Positions 1 through 7,951 of a stretch of 64,000 nt of DNA are shown here, piece by piece. Both the position numbers and the translations under genes were made by a program. The notes below the pieces were generated by a model. That model did not search any database, was not told the origin of the DNA, and saw nothing but the letters and a program-made list of their open reading frames with translations. Source of the DNA: Paractinoplanes polyasparticus (GTDB lineage Bacteria; Actinomycetota; Actinomycetes; Mycobacteriales; Micromonosporaceae). The DNA lies in contig NZ_JAHWFK010000007.1 in NCBI RefSeq assembly GCF_019710575.1, positions 310,001-374,000 on the forward strand, in the 5' to 3' direction. Position 1 is the first letter of the stretch, and the number at the start of each line of letters is the position of its first letter.

Positions 1-1
1 C

Positions 2-742
2 GTCACCGAGATCGACAACGCGGCCCGCGAGCCCGAGATCGTCGACATCTGCGAGATGCTGACGGCGATGGGCGCGCGGATCGACGGCGCCGGCACGTCG
101 ACCCTGACCATCGAGGGCGTCGAGTCGTTGCAGCCGGTGCGGCACCGCACCATCGGCGACCGGATCGTCGGCGGCACCTGGGCCTTCGCGGCCGCGATGA
201 CCCGCGGCGACGTCATGGTGAACGGTGTGCGGCCCGAGTTCCTCGACCTCGCGCTCGACAAACTGGTCACGGCGGGGGCCACGGTCGAGCCGGGCGACAA
301 CCAGTTCCGCGTACGCATGTCCGAGCGTCCCAAGGCGGTCGACGTGGTGACCCTGCCCTACCCGGGGTTCGCGACCGACCTGCTGCCGATGGCGCTGGGC
401 CTGGCCTCGGTGGCCGAGGGCTCCTCGCTCGTGACCGAGAACATCTTCGACGGCCGCTTCATGTTCGTGAACGAGATGGTGCGCCTGGGCGCCGACATCC
501 GCACCGACGGCCACCACGCGGTCGTGAACGGGCGCGACAGGCTGTCCGGGGCGCCGGTACGGGCCACCGACATCCGGGCCGGGGCCGGGCTGGTCATCGC
601 CGGTCTGTGCGCCGAGGGTGTCACCGAGGTCGGCGAGGTGCACCACATCGACCGCGGCTACCCCGACTTCGTCAACGATCTGGCCAAGCTGGGCGTCGAG
701 GTCGAGCGGGCCGACGTGCCGGAGCCGACGTTCGACTTCTGA
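2..742 (+). CDS. murA: UDP-N-acetylglucosamine 1-carboxyvinyltransferase, 3' part
   Basis: C-terminal 246 codons of MurA, the cytoplasmic enzyme that transfers enolpyruvate from PEP to UDP-GlcNAc in the first committed step of peptidoglycan synthesis. The start lies left of the window; the frame is open from base 2. The first visible residues are the family motif [15 protein letters not shown] (here [15 protein letters not shown]). Later landmarks include [36 protein letters not shown] and the C-terminal [10 protein letters not shown] segment. These cover the second half of the EPT fold. The PEP-binding Cys loop lies in the missing N-terminal half, so its state (Cys or fosfomycin-insensitive Asp) cannot be seen. 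The stop is TGA and the next gene is convergent. Function is confident from the motifs. Confidence 0.96.
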   Translation, partial: VTEIDNAAREPEIVDICEMLTAMGARIDGAGTSTLTIEGVESLQPVRHRTIGDRIVGGTWAFAAAMTRGDVMVNGVRPEFLDLALDKLVTAGATVEPGDNQFRVRMSERPKAVDVVTLPYPGFATDLLPMALGLASVAEGSSLVTENIFDGRFMFVNEMVRLGADIRTDGHHAVVNGRDRLSGAPVRATDIRAGAGLVIAGLCAEGVTEVGEVHHIDRGYPDFVNDLAKLGVEVERADVPEPTFDF

Positions 743-760
743 AACGGGGCTCGAAGTGCC

Positions 761-1105
761 TCAGAGCACGAGCCGCCGCGCTTCCTCGACCTGGTCGGCG
801 AAGACCAGCACGACCGTGCGCCCGTCCCGGTCGCGCGTCTGGGTTGCTCTGATCCCGGCGTCGCCGAGCCGCCGGCGTATCTCGTCGGCGACCTCGGAGT
901 CGGCGGCGATGGCGGCCGGGCGGAGCAGTCCGTAGTCGGGCTCGCGCTCACCGAAGATGGCCAGCCCGTCCGGGGCTGATTCGCCGTCCCGGGCCGAGGT
1001 CCATTGCAGGCCCATCCGCCAGAAGATCACTCCGAGGAACCCGACCAGGCCGACGGCGATCAGCGGCCCGATGAGGTACCAGCCGTTCTCTGGCGCCATG
1101 GGCAC
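761..1105 (-). CDS. Small single-pass membrane protein, unknown function
   Basis: 114 codons. Residues about 8-30 form one hydrophobic helix (WYLIGPLIAVGLVGFLGVIF) after a short polar N-terminus. The remainder is soluble and predicted cytoplasmic, with a compact region (VADEIRRRLGDAGIRATQ, VVLVFADQVEEARRLVL) that resembles the small alpha-beta domain of DUF2007-like signal proteins, where a helix precedes a short strand and a second helix. That resemblance is my reading only. The start may be the first ATG or the ATG two codons later at 1099. It is convergent with murA and divergent from the 3-hydroxyacyl-CoA dehydrogenase, so it is probably transcribed alone. No catalytic motif is visible. 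Confidence 0.75.
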   Translation of the reverse strand: MPMAPENGWYLIGPLIAVGLVGFLGVIFWRMGLQWTSARDGESAPDGLAIFGEREPDYGLLRPAAIAADSEVADEIRRRLGDAGIRATQTRDRDGRTVVLVFADQVEEARRLVL

Positions 1106-1238
1106 AGTCTCGCACCGGAAGCGGGCGTTTTTCGGCGGAATTGCCCCGATAGAGGGGCCACCCCTGGCCTGAGTTTCCGTTCAGTAGCCCCGCTAGGGTG
1201 AGCTTGTTGTTTCCGGCGTCACAGAGGAGTGCACTTTC

Positions 1239-2087
1239 ATGGCGGGTCGTTTGGCGGTCATCGGCTCCGGACTGATGGGTTCCGGCATCGCGCAGGTCTC
1301 GGCCCAGGCCGGCTGGCAGGTCACCATGCGCGACGTGGACGACGCGGCGACCGGCCGCGGCATGGCGGCGATCCGCGACTCGCTGAGCCGGTTCGCGGCC
1401 AAGGGCAGGATCACCGAGGAGGAGGCCGAGGCGACCCTCGCCCGGATCACTCCCACCACCGACCTCGACGCGGCCACCGACGCCGACGTGGTGGTCGAGG
1501 CGATCTACGAGAAGGTGGAGGCCAAGCACGAGGTCTTCCGCACCCTCGACAAGATCTGCAAGGCCGACGCCGTGCTCGGCACCAACACCTCGGCCATCCC
1601 GATCACCCAGATCGCCACGGTGACCGCGCGGCCTGAGTCGGTCGTCGGCATCCACTTCTTCTCGCCGGTGCCGATGATGAAGCTGGTCGAGCTGGTCCGC
1701 GGCTACCAGACCTCCGACGAGACGCTGGCCGCGGCCCGCGCCTACGCCGAAGAGGTCGGCAAGACCTGTGTCGAGGTCAAGCGCGACGTCGCCGGCTTCG
1801 TCTCCAACCGGCTGTTCTCGGCGATCCTGGTCGAGGCGGTCAAGCTGGTCGAGTCGGGCGTGGTCAGCCCAGCCGACCTCGACACGGTGATGAAGCTGGG
1901 CTTCGGGCACTCGATGGGCCCGCTGGCCACGGTCGACCTGACCGGCCTCGACGTCATGCTGAACGCGGCGACCAACATCTACCGCGACACCGCCGACGAG
2001 AAGTTCTTCCCGCCCGAGCTGCTCCAGCGCATGGTTCAGGCCGGCGACCTCGGCCGGAAGAGCGGCAAGGGCTTCTACTCGTACTGA
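1239..2087 (+). CDS. 3-hydroxybutyryl-CoA dehydrogenase family protein
   Basis: 282 codons, the normal length for the single-function NAD-dependent 3-hydroxyacyl-CoA dehydrogenases (Hbd/PaaH/FadB2). It oxidises (S)-3-hydroxyacyl-CoA to 3-ketoacyl-CoA in the cytoplasm. The N-terminal Rossmann fold carries GSGLMGSGIAQ near residues 7-17. The catalytic His-Glu pair is in VGIHFFSPVPMMKLVE, and the C-terminal dimerisation domain contains GFVSNRLF and the closing GRKSGKGFYSY motif typical of the family. A GAGGAG ribosome site lies about 10 bases before the ATG. It stands alone; partner activities (thiolase, enoyl-CoA hydratase, ETF) are elsewhere in the window. Chain-length preference cannot be read from the sequence. 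Confidence 0.93.
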   Translation: MAGRLAVIGSGLMGSGIAQVSAQAGWQVTMRDVDDAATGRGMAAIRDSLSRFAAKGRITEEEAEATLARITPTTDLDAATDADVVVEAIYEKVEAKHEVFRTLDKICKADAVLGTNTSAIPITQIATVTARPESVVGIHFFSPVPMMKLVELVRGYQTSDETLAAARAYAEEVGKTCVEVKRDVAGFVSNRLFSAILVEAVKLVESGVVSPADLDTVMKLGFGHSMGPLATVDLTGLDVMLNAATNIYRDTADEKFFPPELLQRMVQAGDLGRKSGKGFYSY

Positions 2088-2098
2088 CCTGGCCTATC

Positions 2099-2431
2099 AT
2101 GCCTGATGTGAATAAAACGGGCATGGCAGCGCCGGAGGACATGCAGTGGGCGCTGGCCGAGGCGAGCAAGGCCGCCCTGGCTGTCGCTCCGGGCTGGTTC
2201 CGGGCCTGGGGCACGACGGAGGACAGGTGGTCGGCCATCAGCGTGCGGTCGGCCACCCAGGTCGTGGTCAACCACAGCCGGGAGGACGACCGGCATCCGA
2301 ACAGCTGGACGGTGCGGGCGGTCTTCGGCACCCACACCGTCGAGCTGCGCGTCGGCCCGTACGACTCGATGGACCAGGCCGTGCTGGTCGCGCACGCGAT
2401 CCTCTCGGTCGCCTACAACGGCACCAGCTAG
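2099..2431 (+). CDS. Conserved hypothetical protein, 110 aa
   Basis: A short soluble protein with no signal peptide or membrane segment. It has a helical N-terminus (MQWALAEASKAALAV), then alternating strands (WFRAWGTTEDRW, TQVVVNHSRED, WTVRAVFGTHTVELRVG) and a final helix, an overall alpha-beta arrangement without recognisable catalytic residues. It starts 11 bases after the dehydrogenase stop, so it is probably co-transcribed with it. Its TAG stop lies in CTAG, the four bases that also hold the stop of the convergent CNNM gene. I do not recognise a family. Confidence 0.7.
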   Translation: MPDVNKTGMAAPEDMQWALAEASKAALAVAPGWFRAWGTTEDRWSAISVRSATQVVVNHSREDDRHPNSWTVRAVFGTHTVELRVGPYDSMDQAVLVAHAILSVAYNGTS

Positions 2432-3723
2432 GACGCCTGCTCCTGCTCCTCGAGGTCGCGTGAGGCCACCCGCAGCCGCACCTTGGTGATCGCGCGGCCG
2501 GTGACCTCGGCGACCTCGGCCGAGTGCCCGTCGATCTCGACCACCTCGCCCGGCTCGGTCGGGATGTGCCCGAGGTGGGCCAGCACGAGGCCGGCGACCG
2601 TCGTGTAATCGCCCTCGTCGAGGCGCTCGACGTCGACGCCGATGTCGGGCAGGTCGTGGATCGGGAAGGTGCCGGGCAGCAGCATCGCCCCGTCCGTCTC
2701 GTGCACCACGGACTGCACGTCGCGGTCGGTCTCGTCGTAGATCTCGCCGACGATCTCCTCGACCAGGTCCTCCATGGTGATGATGCCGTCGATCGCGCCG
2801 CGCTCGTCGACCACCAGGGCCAGCTGCTGACGCTGGACGCGCATCTGGCGCATCGCGTCCGACACCTTGAGCGTCTCGGGCAGGAACAGCGGGGCGAACA
2901 TGTGACCGCTTACGGGACCTTCGGCGTCCACCAGGTCGCGCAGGTGCACCACGCCGAGCACGTCGTCCAGGCCCATCGGCCCGGTGACCGGCGCCCGCGA
3001 GTGCCCGCCGGCGATCAGCTGACTGAGCGCCTCGTGCGACGGCGCGTCGGCCGGAACGACCAGAACGTCCCTTCGCGGTACGAGGATCTCGCGCAGGATC
3101 CGGTCGGCGATCTCGAACGCGCCGCTGATGATGGTGCGCTGCTCGGGGGTGAACTCCTGCTGCTGGGTGACCAGGTCGCGGATCTCCTCGGTGGTCACCT
3201 CCTCGCGGCCGGCGTCGGGATCGTTGCCGGTGACGCGGACGATCATGTCGGTCGACTTGCCGAGCAGCCAGACCGCCGGCCGGGACAGCGCCGCCAGCAT
3301 GTCGAGCGGGCGGGCCACCACCATCGCCCAGCCCTCGGCCCGCTGCATCGCGACACGCTTGGGGGCGAGCTCGCCGACGACCAGCGTGAAAAAGGTCAGC
3401 ACGATGGTGACGAGCACGATCGACACCGCGTTGGCGGCGTCGCCGAGGAAACTGAGCGGACCGGTCAGCGGCTTGGCCAGCGAGACCGCGGCCGAGGCGG
3501 AGGCCAGGAAGCCGGCCAGCGTGATCCCGATCTGGATGGTGGCCAGGAACCGGTTCGGGTCGCGGGCCAGTTTCGCCAGCGTGCGTCCGGTGCGCGACTG
3601 CCGCTCGAGCCGCTGGAGCTGACTGTCGCGCAGCGAGATGAGGGCCATCTCGCTGCCCGAGAACGCCGCGTTCAGCAGCACCAGCACGATGACGAGAACA
3701 ATCTGCCAGCCATATCCGCCCAT
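2428..3723 (-). CDS. CNNM/HlyC-CorC family transmembrane protein with CBS domains
   Basis: 431 codons from the ATG at 3723; a TTG four codons upstream is also in frame, but a GAGGAG ribosome site sits directly against that TTG and 12 bases before the ATG, so ATG is preferred. The layout is that of the hemolysin/CNNM family: a DUF21 membrane domain (residues about 1-190, starting WQIVLVIVLVLLNAAFSGSEMALIS), a pair of CBS domains (GHSRAPV...LGVVHLRDLV and LALVVDERGAIDGIITMEDLVEEIVGEI), and a C-terminal CorC_HlyC domain (DVERLDEGDYTTVAGLVL). Family members are implicated in magnesium or cobalt efflux; transport by this one is inference. It is convergent with the preceding hypothetical gene, sharing four bases. 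Confidence 0.92.
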   Translation of the reverse strand: MGGYGWQIVLVIVLVLLNAAFSGSEMALISLRDSQLQRLERQSRTGRTLAKLARDPNRFLATIQIGITLAGFLASASAAVSLAKPLTGPLSFLGDAANAVSIVLVTIVLTFFTLVVGELAPKRVAMQRAEGWAMVVARPLDMLAALSRPAVWLLGKSTDMIVRVTGNDPDAGREEVTTEEIRDLVTQQQEFTPEQRTIISGAFEIADRILREILVPRRDVLVVPADAPSHEALSQLIAGGHSRAPVTGPMGLDDVLGVVHLRDLVDAEGPVSGHMFAPLFLPETLKVSDAMRQMRVQRQQLALVVDERGAIDGIITMEDLVEEIVGEIYDETDRDVQSVVHETDGAMLLPGTFPIHDLPDIGVDVERLDEGDYTTVAGLVLAHLGHIPTEPGEVVEIDGHSAEVAEVTGRAITKVRLRVASRDLEEQEQAS

Positions 3724-4087
3724 GGCGGCGACCAACTCCTCAGCTCAGGGATCACGCCGGTTTACCCGCCGGTGACCGGGATCAAGCCTGTCAGAGTAGG
3801 CCGTCGCGTTCCACGCGTACGACCGTAGCGACCGCGCTCCACCTCCGGGCGACCCTTTACCGGAAAGTGGAGCCGCGGGTTTACCGTTCAGGGACAAGAG
3901 ACGAACTTGGTTCGGCACCCGGCGGCAACCGGGTGCCGTAGTAGACGCAGACCCCCCGAAGGGGCCGCACGATCCAGGGCCTTGCGCCCGGGGGAATGTT
4001 GGCCTCGAACCGTGGGGCTGCCTTGCTACGGCACTCGGGATCCTGGGGCCGTACGGAGCGGCCCCCGCACGACCGGAGGTAGCCGCC
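3724..4087. other. 364-base intergenic region with a strong hairpin
   Basis: No convincing gene. It holds the minus-strand promoter region of the CNNM gene and a leader of roughly 170 bases before the small membrane protein at 4088. A perfect 10-base-pair hairpin (CGGCACCCGG at 3913-3922, loop CGGCAA, CCGGGTGCCG at 3929-3938) is followed by other C-run/G-run pairs such as CCCCCCGAAGGGG at 3952-3964. I could not match it to a known riboswitch. The region ends in a clear GGAGG ribosome site at 4075-4079. Confidence 0.5.
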
Positions 4088-4282
4088 GTGTTCACCCTTC
4101 TCGAATCCATCAGCCCGGCCGTGGGCGGGGCCGCCGTCATGATCGCCTGTCTGCTCGGCGCGTTCGTTCTGTACGTCGGGCTGACCCTGGCCGTCACGCT
4201 CTTCCATCCCAACCCCGAACGGCGGCGGCACGCGGCCGGCGTCCTGCGCCAGCTGTTGCGGTTCCTGCGGAACGCCCGATGA
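4088..4282 (+). CDS. Small membrane protein, 64 aa
   Basis: GTG start preceded by GGAGG eight bases upstream (4075-4079), a good initiation site. The protein has one long hydrophobic stretch at about residues 12-37 (VGGAAVMIACLLGAFVLYVGLTLAV) and a basic C-terminus (PERRRHAAGVLRQLLRFLRNAR), so it should sit in the membrane with its basic tail inside the cell. Its TGA stop overlaps the ATG of the recombinase-like fragment by the ATGA arrangement, so the two are translationally coupled. No family is recognised; function unknown. Confidence 0.65.
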   Translation: MFTLLESISPAVGGAAVMIACLLGAFVLYVGLTLAVTLFHPNPERRRHAAGVLRQLLRFLRNAR

Positions 4283-4560
4283 ACCGCGCCGAGGAACTGC
4301 GGCGTCGCCTGATCGGCGAGCGCACGGTCGAGGCGCTGGCCACCCTGCGGCGCCAGGGTGTGCGGCTCGGCCGGCCGCGCCGCTGCTCCGACGACGTCCT
4401 GGCCCGCGTGGTGACCGAGCGCGTCGCCGGCGCCCGGCTGGCCGACATCTGTGCCCGGCTGAACGCCGACGGCATAGCCACCCCGGCCGGTGGCGGCCGG
4501 TGGTATCCCTCACACATCTCGCGTCTGATGCGGACCCAGGACGCCGTACGCCTGAGCATC
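4279..4560 (+). pseudogene. Serine-recombinase C-terminal-like fragment without catalytic domain
   Basis: The 94 visible codons resemble the part of serine recombinases that follows the catalytic domain: a helix (ERTVEALATLRRQGVRLGRP), then a helix-turn-helix stretch (VLARVVTERVAGARLADICARLNADGIATPAGG) and the W-Y-S-I-LM closing pattern. The catalytic N-terminal domain with its serine is absent. The frame has no stop at the end of this domain; it stays open to 5334 across the full antisense length of the minus-strand gene at 4561-5310, which I do not believe is coding. It may therefore be a truncated recombinase or a domesticated DNA-binding protein whose true end is uncertain. The ATG is coupled to the preceding gene. 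Confidence 0.5.
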
Positions 4561-5310
4561 TCAGTGGGTCGAAGCGAAGGCCAGGGACATCAGGGTGGCC
4601 GCGATCATGCCGCCCAGCAGCGTCAGGCCGATGCCGCCGATGTCGAGGCGGGCCTGCAACCGCCGATGGGCGAACAGGGCCGCCACCGGCACCCCGGCCG
4701 AGGGCGCCACCAGGAAAGCCAGCCAGCCCAGCCCGCGGATCACCGCGCCGCCCGGCACCCCGGTGCTGCCGAACGAGACCAGGCCCGAGCCGACCAGGCC
4801 GGCCAGGGCCGCCACCACGGCTCCCAGGATCGGCAGCAACGGCAGGGCCCACCGCGGCAACGAACGCCGGCCGGCCGGCCGGATCGTGTAGTCGATCCGC
4901 TCGGCCGCCTTGGCCAGCAGCGCGCGGGGCGACTGGCGAACGGTCGGCGGGTCCATCGACTCGGGCGCTCTGGGCAGCGCGGCCCGCGGCAACGACTCGA
5001 CCGGCACCGGCTCGGGCAGTTCGCCCAGCGCACGTACGCGCAGACCGCGGGCCCGCCGCAACTGGTCCCACAGCCGGGCTGCCTCCCGGTCCACATCGAG
5101 CACCTGCGCCGCCGCGGCCCCGGCCCACTGGTCGGCCGACAACGCGTCGCTCTCGGCCCGGGCCAGCTCGCCGCCGGCCTGCGCGGCGTTCTCCTGGTAG
5201 GCCTGCTCGGCGTTGCTCAGGGCGGCGTCGCGGCGGCGCGTGGCCTCGGCCAGCGCGCTGACCATCAGCTGGTAGTCGCGGCCGATGGGCTGACGGTCAC
5301 GTGTGGTCAC
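4561..5310 (-). CDS. Coiled-coil membrane protein paired with the FtsK-like ATPase
   Basis: 249 codons. Residues about 15-95 are charged, alanine-rich and helical (ALAEATRRRDAALSNAEQAY, AAAAQVLDVDREAARLWDQ), likely a coiled coil. A proline-rich linker follows, and the C-terminal 100 residues contain three hydrophobic segments (WALPLLPILGAVVAALAG, GLGWLAFLVAPSAGVPVAALFA, GIGLTLLGGMIAATLMSLAFA). Its start overlaps the end of the FtsK-like gene by 14 bases, so the two are co-translated and their products probably interact; both have an N-terminal helical bundle. No known family is recognised. A membrane anchor or pore partner for the ATPase is inference. Confidence 0.75.
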   Translation of the reverse strand: MTTRDRQPIGRDYQLMVSALAEATRRRDAALSNAEQAYQENAAQAGGELARAESDALSADQWAGAAAAQVLDVDREAARLWDQLRRARGLRVRALGELPEPVPVESLPRAALPRAPESMDPPTVRQSPRALLAKAAERIDYTIRPAGRRSLPRWALPLLPILGAVVAALAGLVGSGLVSFGSTGVPGGAVIRGLGWLAFLVAPSAGVPVAALFAHRRLQARLDIGGIGLTLLGGMIAATLMSLAFASTH

Positions 5311-7894
5311 TGTTCACCTCGTACGGGACGATGACTTCCGGGGTGCGGTGCACCGAGCGGTCGAAGAACAGCGCCCGCCGGCTGCGCGGATACCAGGCCG
5401 GACCGCCGGGCTGGGGATACAACGGCGCGAGGTCGGCGCCCTGCACGTCGAGGGCCACCCAGGCCCCGATCGGATCGAGGCGGGCGCCGACGCCGCCCAG
5501 CGAGTCGCGCAGCCGGTTCACCGAGCGCCACCAGCCCAGCACGTGCGTACGTCGCTCCGGCCCCTCGGCCAGCAGCGTCCGGAGCGAGACGTCGGACGTG
5601 GCGTCGAGCGCGTAGCCGATCACGTAGTGCGGGATCGAACTTTCCTCCAGGGCCGGGGGCGCGTCGCACCAGTCGGCCGAGGGCAGCTCGGCCATCAGCC
5701 GGGCCGCCGGGCGGGACGCGTCCGGGTCCAGGCAGACGATGCTGAAGTGGGCCGGACCCTGCGCGGCCAGCGACAACGCCGCCGCCGCGAGCACGTCGCA
5801 GGCCTCGTCGGTGCGGGTGCCGAGCACGGCCAGGTTGCGCCCCGGCATCCGTCCCAGCCGCAGCCGGGCCGGCCGGGCGGCCACATCGATCCGCTCGCCC
5901 AGCACCGCGCCCGGCGACGAGCCGACCGGGCTGGCCGCGTCGGGCACCGGGCCGGCCGGGCGGCAGGTCTCCGGCAGCAGCGGCACCGCGTCGCCGTCGA
6001 AGAGGCGGGGCTCCTCGCACCCGTCCGGCCGATCGCGCCACAGGCGTCGTTGCAGGCTGCGCCAGACGAGACGGTCGCCCGCGTCGGGGAGCCGTACGAT
6101 CTGGTTGGCCCCGGACGTCCCCGACTGGGTGTTCACCACCGCGTGGAAGCGGGGGATGACCGCGGCGGCCAGGTTGTCGTCGGCCAGGATGCGGCGGGCC
6201 TTGGGCAGGGCGATCCGCAGGGTGAACTGTCCGATCAGGCCGGAGCGTCCCCACAGCGCCTCGATGCCGGAGACGTCCTGCGAGGCCAGGATCAGGTGGA
6301 TGCCCTGCGAGCGGCCGCGGCGGGCCAGGTCCTCGAGCAGCGCGACGGCCTCGTCGGCGACCGCGTCGCGGCCGGACAGCAGCACCTGGAACTCGTCGAT
6401 CACGGCGACGATGCGCGGCCAGTGCCCGGCCGGGTCCTCGGCCCGCAGTTCGGCCAGTTTGGACGCGTCCACCCGCTTGGCCGCCTGGGCCCGCGTCCGC
6501 AGCTCCTCGCCGAGGTGGCGCAGCATGGCCAGGCCGAACTCGCGGTCACCGTTCACGTTGATGCCGGCCAGCCGCACCTGAGGCAGCCAGCCCGGGTCGC
6601 GCGGGCCCGGCACGAAGCGCGCGAACGAGACGCCCTCCTTGAAATCGAGCAGGTAGAGCGCGAGCTCCTCGGGGCCGTAGCGGGTGGCCAGCCCGGCCAG
6701 CCAGGCGTAGATCAGGTTGGTCTTGCCCGACCCGGACGGCCCGCCGATCAGCGCGTGCGGCGGATCGTCACCCAGCGGCACCTGGATCAGCGTGCCGTCG
6801 GTGCTGTCACCGATCGGCGCGACCAGACCGTGGGCGGAGGACTCGGCCCAGAACTCGCGCGGCTCCAGATCGGACAGCCGGGCCGGGGGCGGTCCGGCCC
6901 GCAGTCGCTCGGCGGCGCCCCGGCAGAAGGCGGTCACCCGTTCGGCCGGCGGCGGTGGGTCGAGGCGGATCTCCAGGTCGCCGGTGAGGTCGCAGGTGGC
7001 CCGCTGGTCGCCCACGGTCAGCCGGCGCACGCTGGGATGCTCGGTCAGGTCCAGCCCGCGTACGACGAGATGGACGCCGCACGCGACACCGGTGCGCACG
7101 ATCCGGTCGAGCTGGGCGCGCTGACCGTTGGTCAGCTCGTCGGCGGTGGCCGCGTCGGCCAGCAGCACGATCACCCGCCACGGCTCGGCCCGCGGCCCGG
7201 CCGTGGCCGCGGTCAGGTCGGCCAGTGACCGGTGCTCGCCCGCCAGCACCGACTCGTTGACCCGGCAGATGTGCTCGACCAGCTCGTCGAGCGTCGCGCC
7301 CAGGCTGCCCGGCCCGACGAACGAGATGCCGAGCGGGGCGAACGAGGCCAGCGTGCCGCCCAGGTGCTCGGGGTCGTAGACGGTGAGCTGCACGTCTCCC
7401 GGCCGGGTGGTGCCGAGCGCGCGCAGCAGCAGACCGGTGATCACCGCGTCGGTCTCGGCGACCGGCCCCGAGAAGTTCAGGTGGGCCGCGTCGAGGAACG
7501 GGATCAGCGCCGGCAGGGCCGCGGTGTCGTCGAGCGTCAGCGTGCCGATCCGCAGCAGGCCGGGACGGGTGCCGGGCTCGGGCTCGGTCGGCGACCACAT
7601 CCGCCACGGCAGGCCGGCCGCCCCGCTCGCGCTCAGTGCGGCCAGGTGCCGCACGTTGCCGGCGAGCCGGGACGACTCGAACTGGAAGCGGCGCTGGATG
7701 TCGCGCCGGGCGGCGTCGCGGGCCTCGGCGAGCTGGTTGAGGCAGGTCGAGTAAGCGTCCCGGACGAGCCGTCGCCGGTTCAGAGCCTCGCCGCGTGCCG
7801 ACTCCGCCTCGGCCAGCACGGCCCGGGCCGCCCCACGCGCCTCGGCCAGCTCCTGCCGGACTGCGGCGACCAGCTCGTTGCGGTGGCTAACCAC
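5297..7894 (-). CDS. FtsK/SpoIIIE (EccC-like) ATPase with one canonical and two degenerate domains
   Basis: 865 codons from GTG. Residues 1-80 form an alanine/arginine-rich coiled coil with no membrane helix. Residues about 110-330 look like an ATPase domain lacking a P-loop. The central domain is canonical: Walker A GGPSGSGKTN at about 384-393, YLLDFKEGVSFARF, Walker B VAVIDEF at about 496-502, and ILASQD. A third domain has a worn P-loop (NLAVLGTRTDEA near 688-698). Multiple FtsK domains with only one intact recall EccC/YukB of type VII secretion, but EccC's N-terminal membrane helices are missing and no WXG100 protein lies nearby. The coupled downstream membrane protein may supply the anchor. 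Substrate (DNA or protein) cannot be told. Confidence 0.85.
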   Translation of the reverse strand: MVSHRNELVAAVRQELAEARGAARAVLAEAESARGEALNRRRLVRDAYSTCLNQLAEARDAARRDIQRRFQFESSRLAGNVRHLAALSASGAAGLPWRMWSPTEPEPGTRPGLLRIGTLTLDDTAALPALIPFLDAAHLNFSGPVAETDAVITGLLLRALGTTRPGDVQLTVYDPEHLGGTLASFAPLGISFVGPGSLGATLDELVEHICRVNESVLAGEHRSLADLTAATAGPRAEPWRVIVLLADAATADELTNGQRAQLDRIVRTGVACGVHLVVRGLDLTEHPSVRRLTVGDQRATCDLTGDLEIRLDPPPPAERVTAFCRGAAERLRAGPPPARLSDLEPREFWAESSAHGLVAPIGDSTDGTLIQVPLGDDPPHALIGGPSGSGKTNLIYAWLAGLATRYGPEELALYLLDFKEGVSFARFVPGPRDPGWLPQVRLAGINVNGDREFGLAMLRHLGEELRTRAQAAKRVDASKLAELRAEDPAGHWPRIVAVIDEFQVLLSGRDAVADEAVALLEDLARRGRSQGIHLILASQDVSGIEALWGRSGLIGQFTLRIALPKARRILADDNLAAAVIPRFHAVVNTQSGTSGANQIVRLPDAGDRLVWRSLQRRLWRDRPDGCEEPRLFDGDAVPLLPETCRPAGPVPDAASPVGSSPGAVLGERIDVAARPARLRLGRMPGRNLAVLGTRTDEACDVLAAAALSLAAQGPAHFSIVCLDPDASRPAARLMAELPSADWCDAPPALEESSIPHYVIGYALDATSDVSLRTLLAEGPERRTHVLGWWRSVNRLRDSLGGVGARLDPIGAWVALDVQGADLAPLYPQPGGPAWYPRSRRALFFDRSVHRTPEVIVPYEVNSDHT

Positions 7895-7951
7895 CCGACC
7901 CCCCGTAGCGCATGATGGGGGATTTTACCGATTTGGCAGCTTATCGCCGGA

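Noticed and set aside
4561..5334. Continuation of the recombinase-like frame to the stop at 5334
   Set aside because: It would be wholly antisense to the coupled membrane gene and has arginine/glycine-rich shadow composition; only the part before 4561 looks like protein.
5297..7894. Calling the ATPase a type VII secretion EccC
   Set aside because: N-terminal membrane helices and all other type VII components are missing nearby; only the domain pattern is similar.
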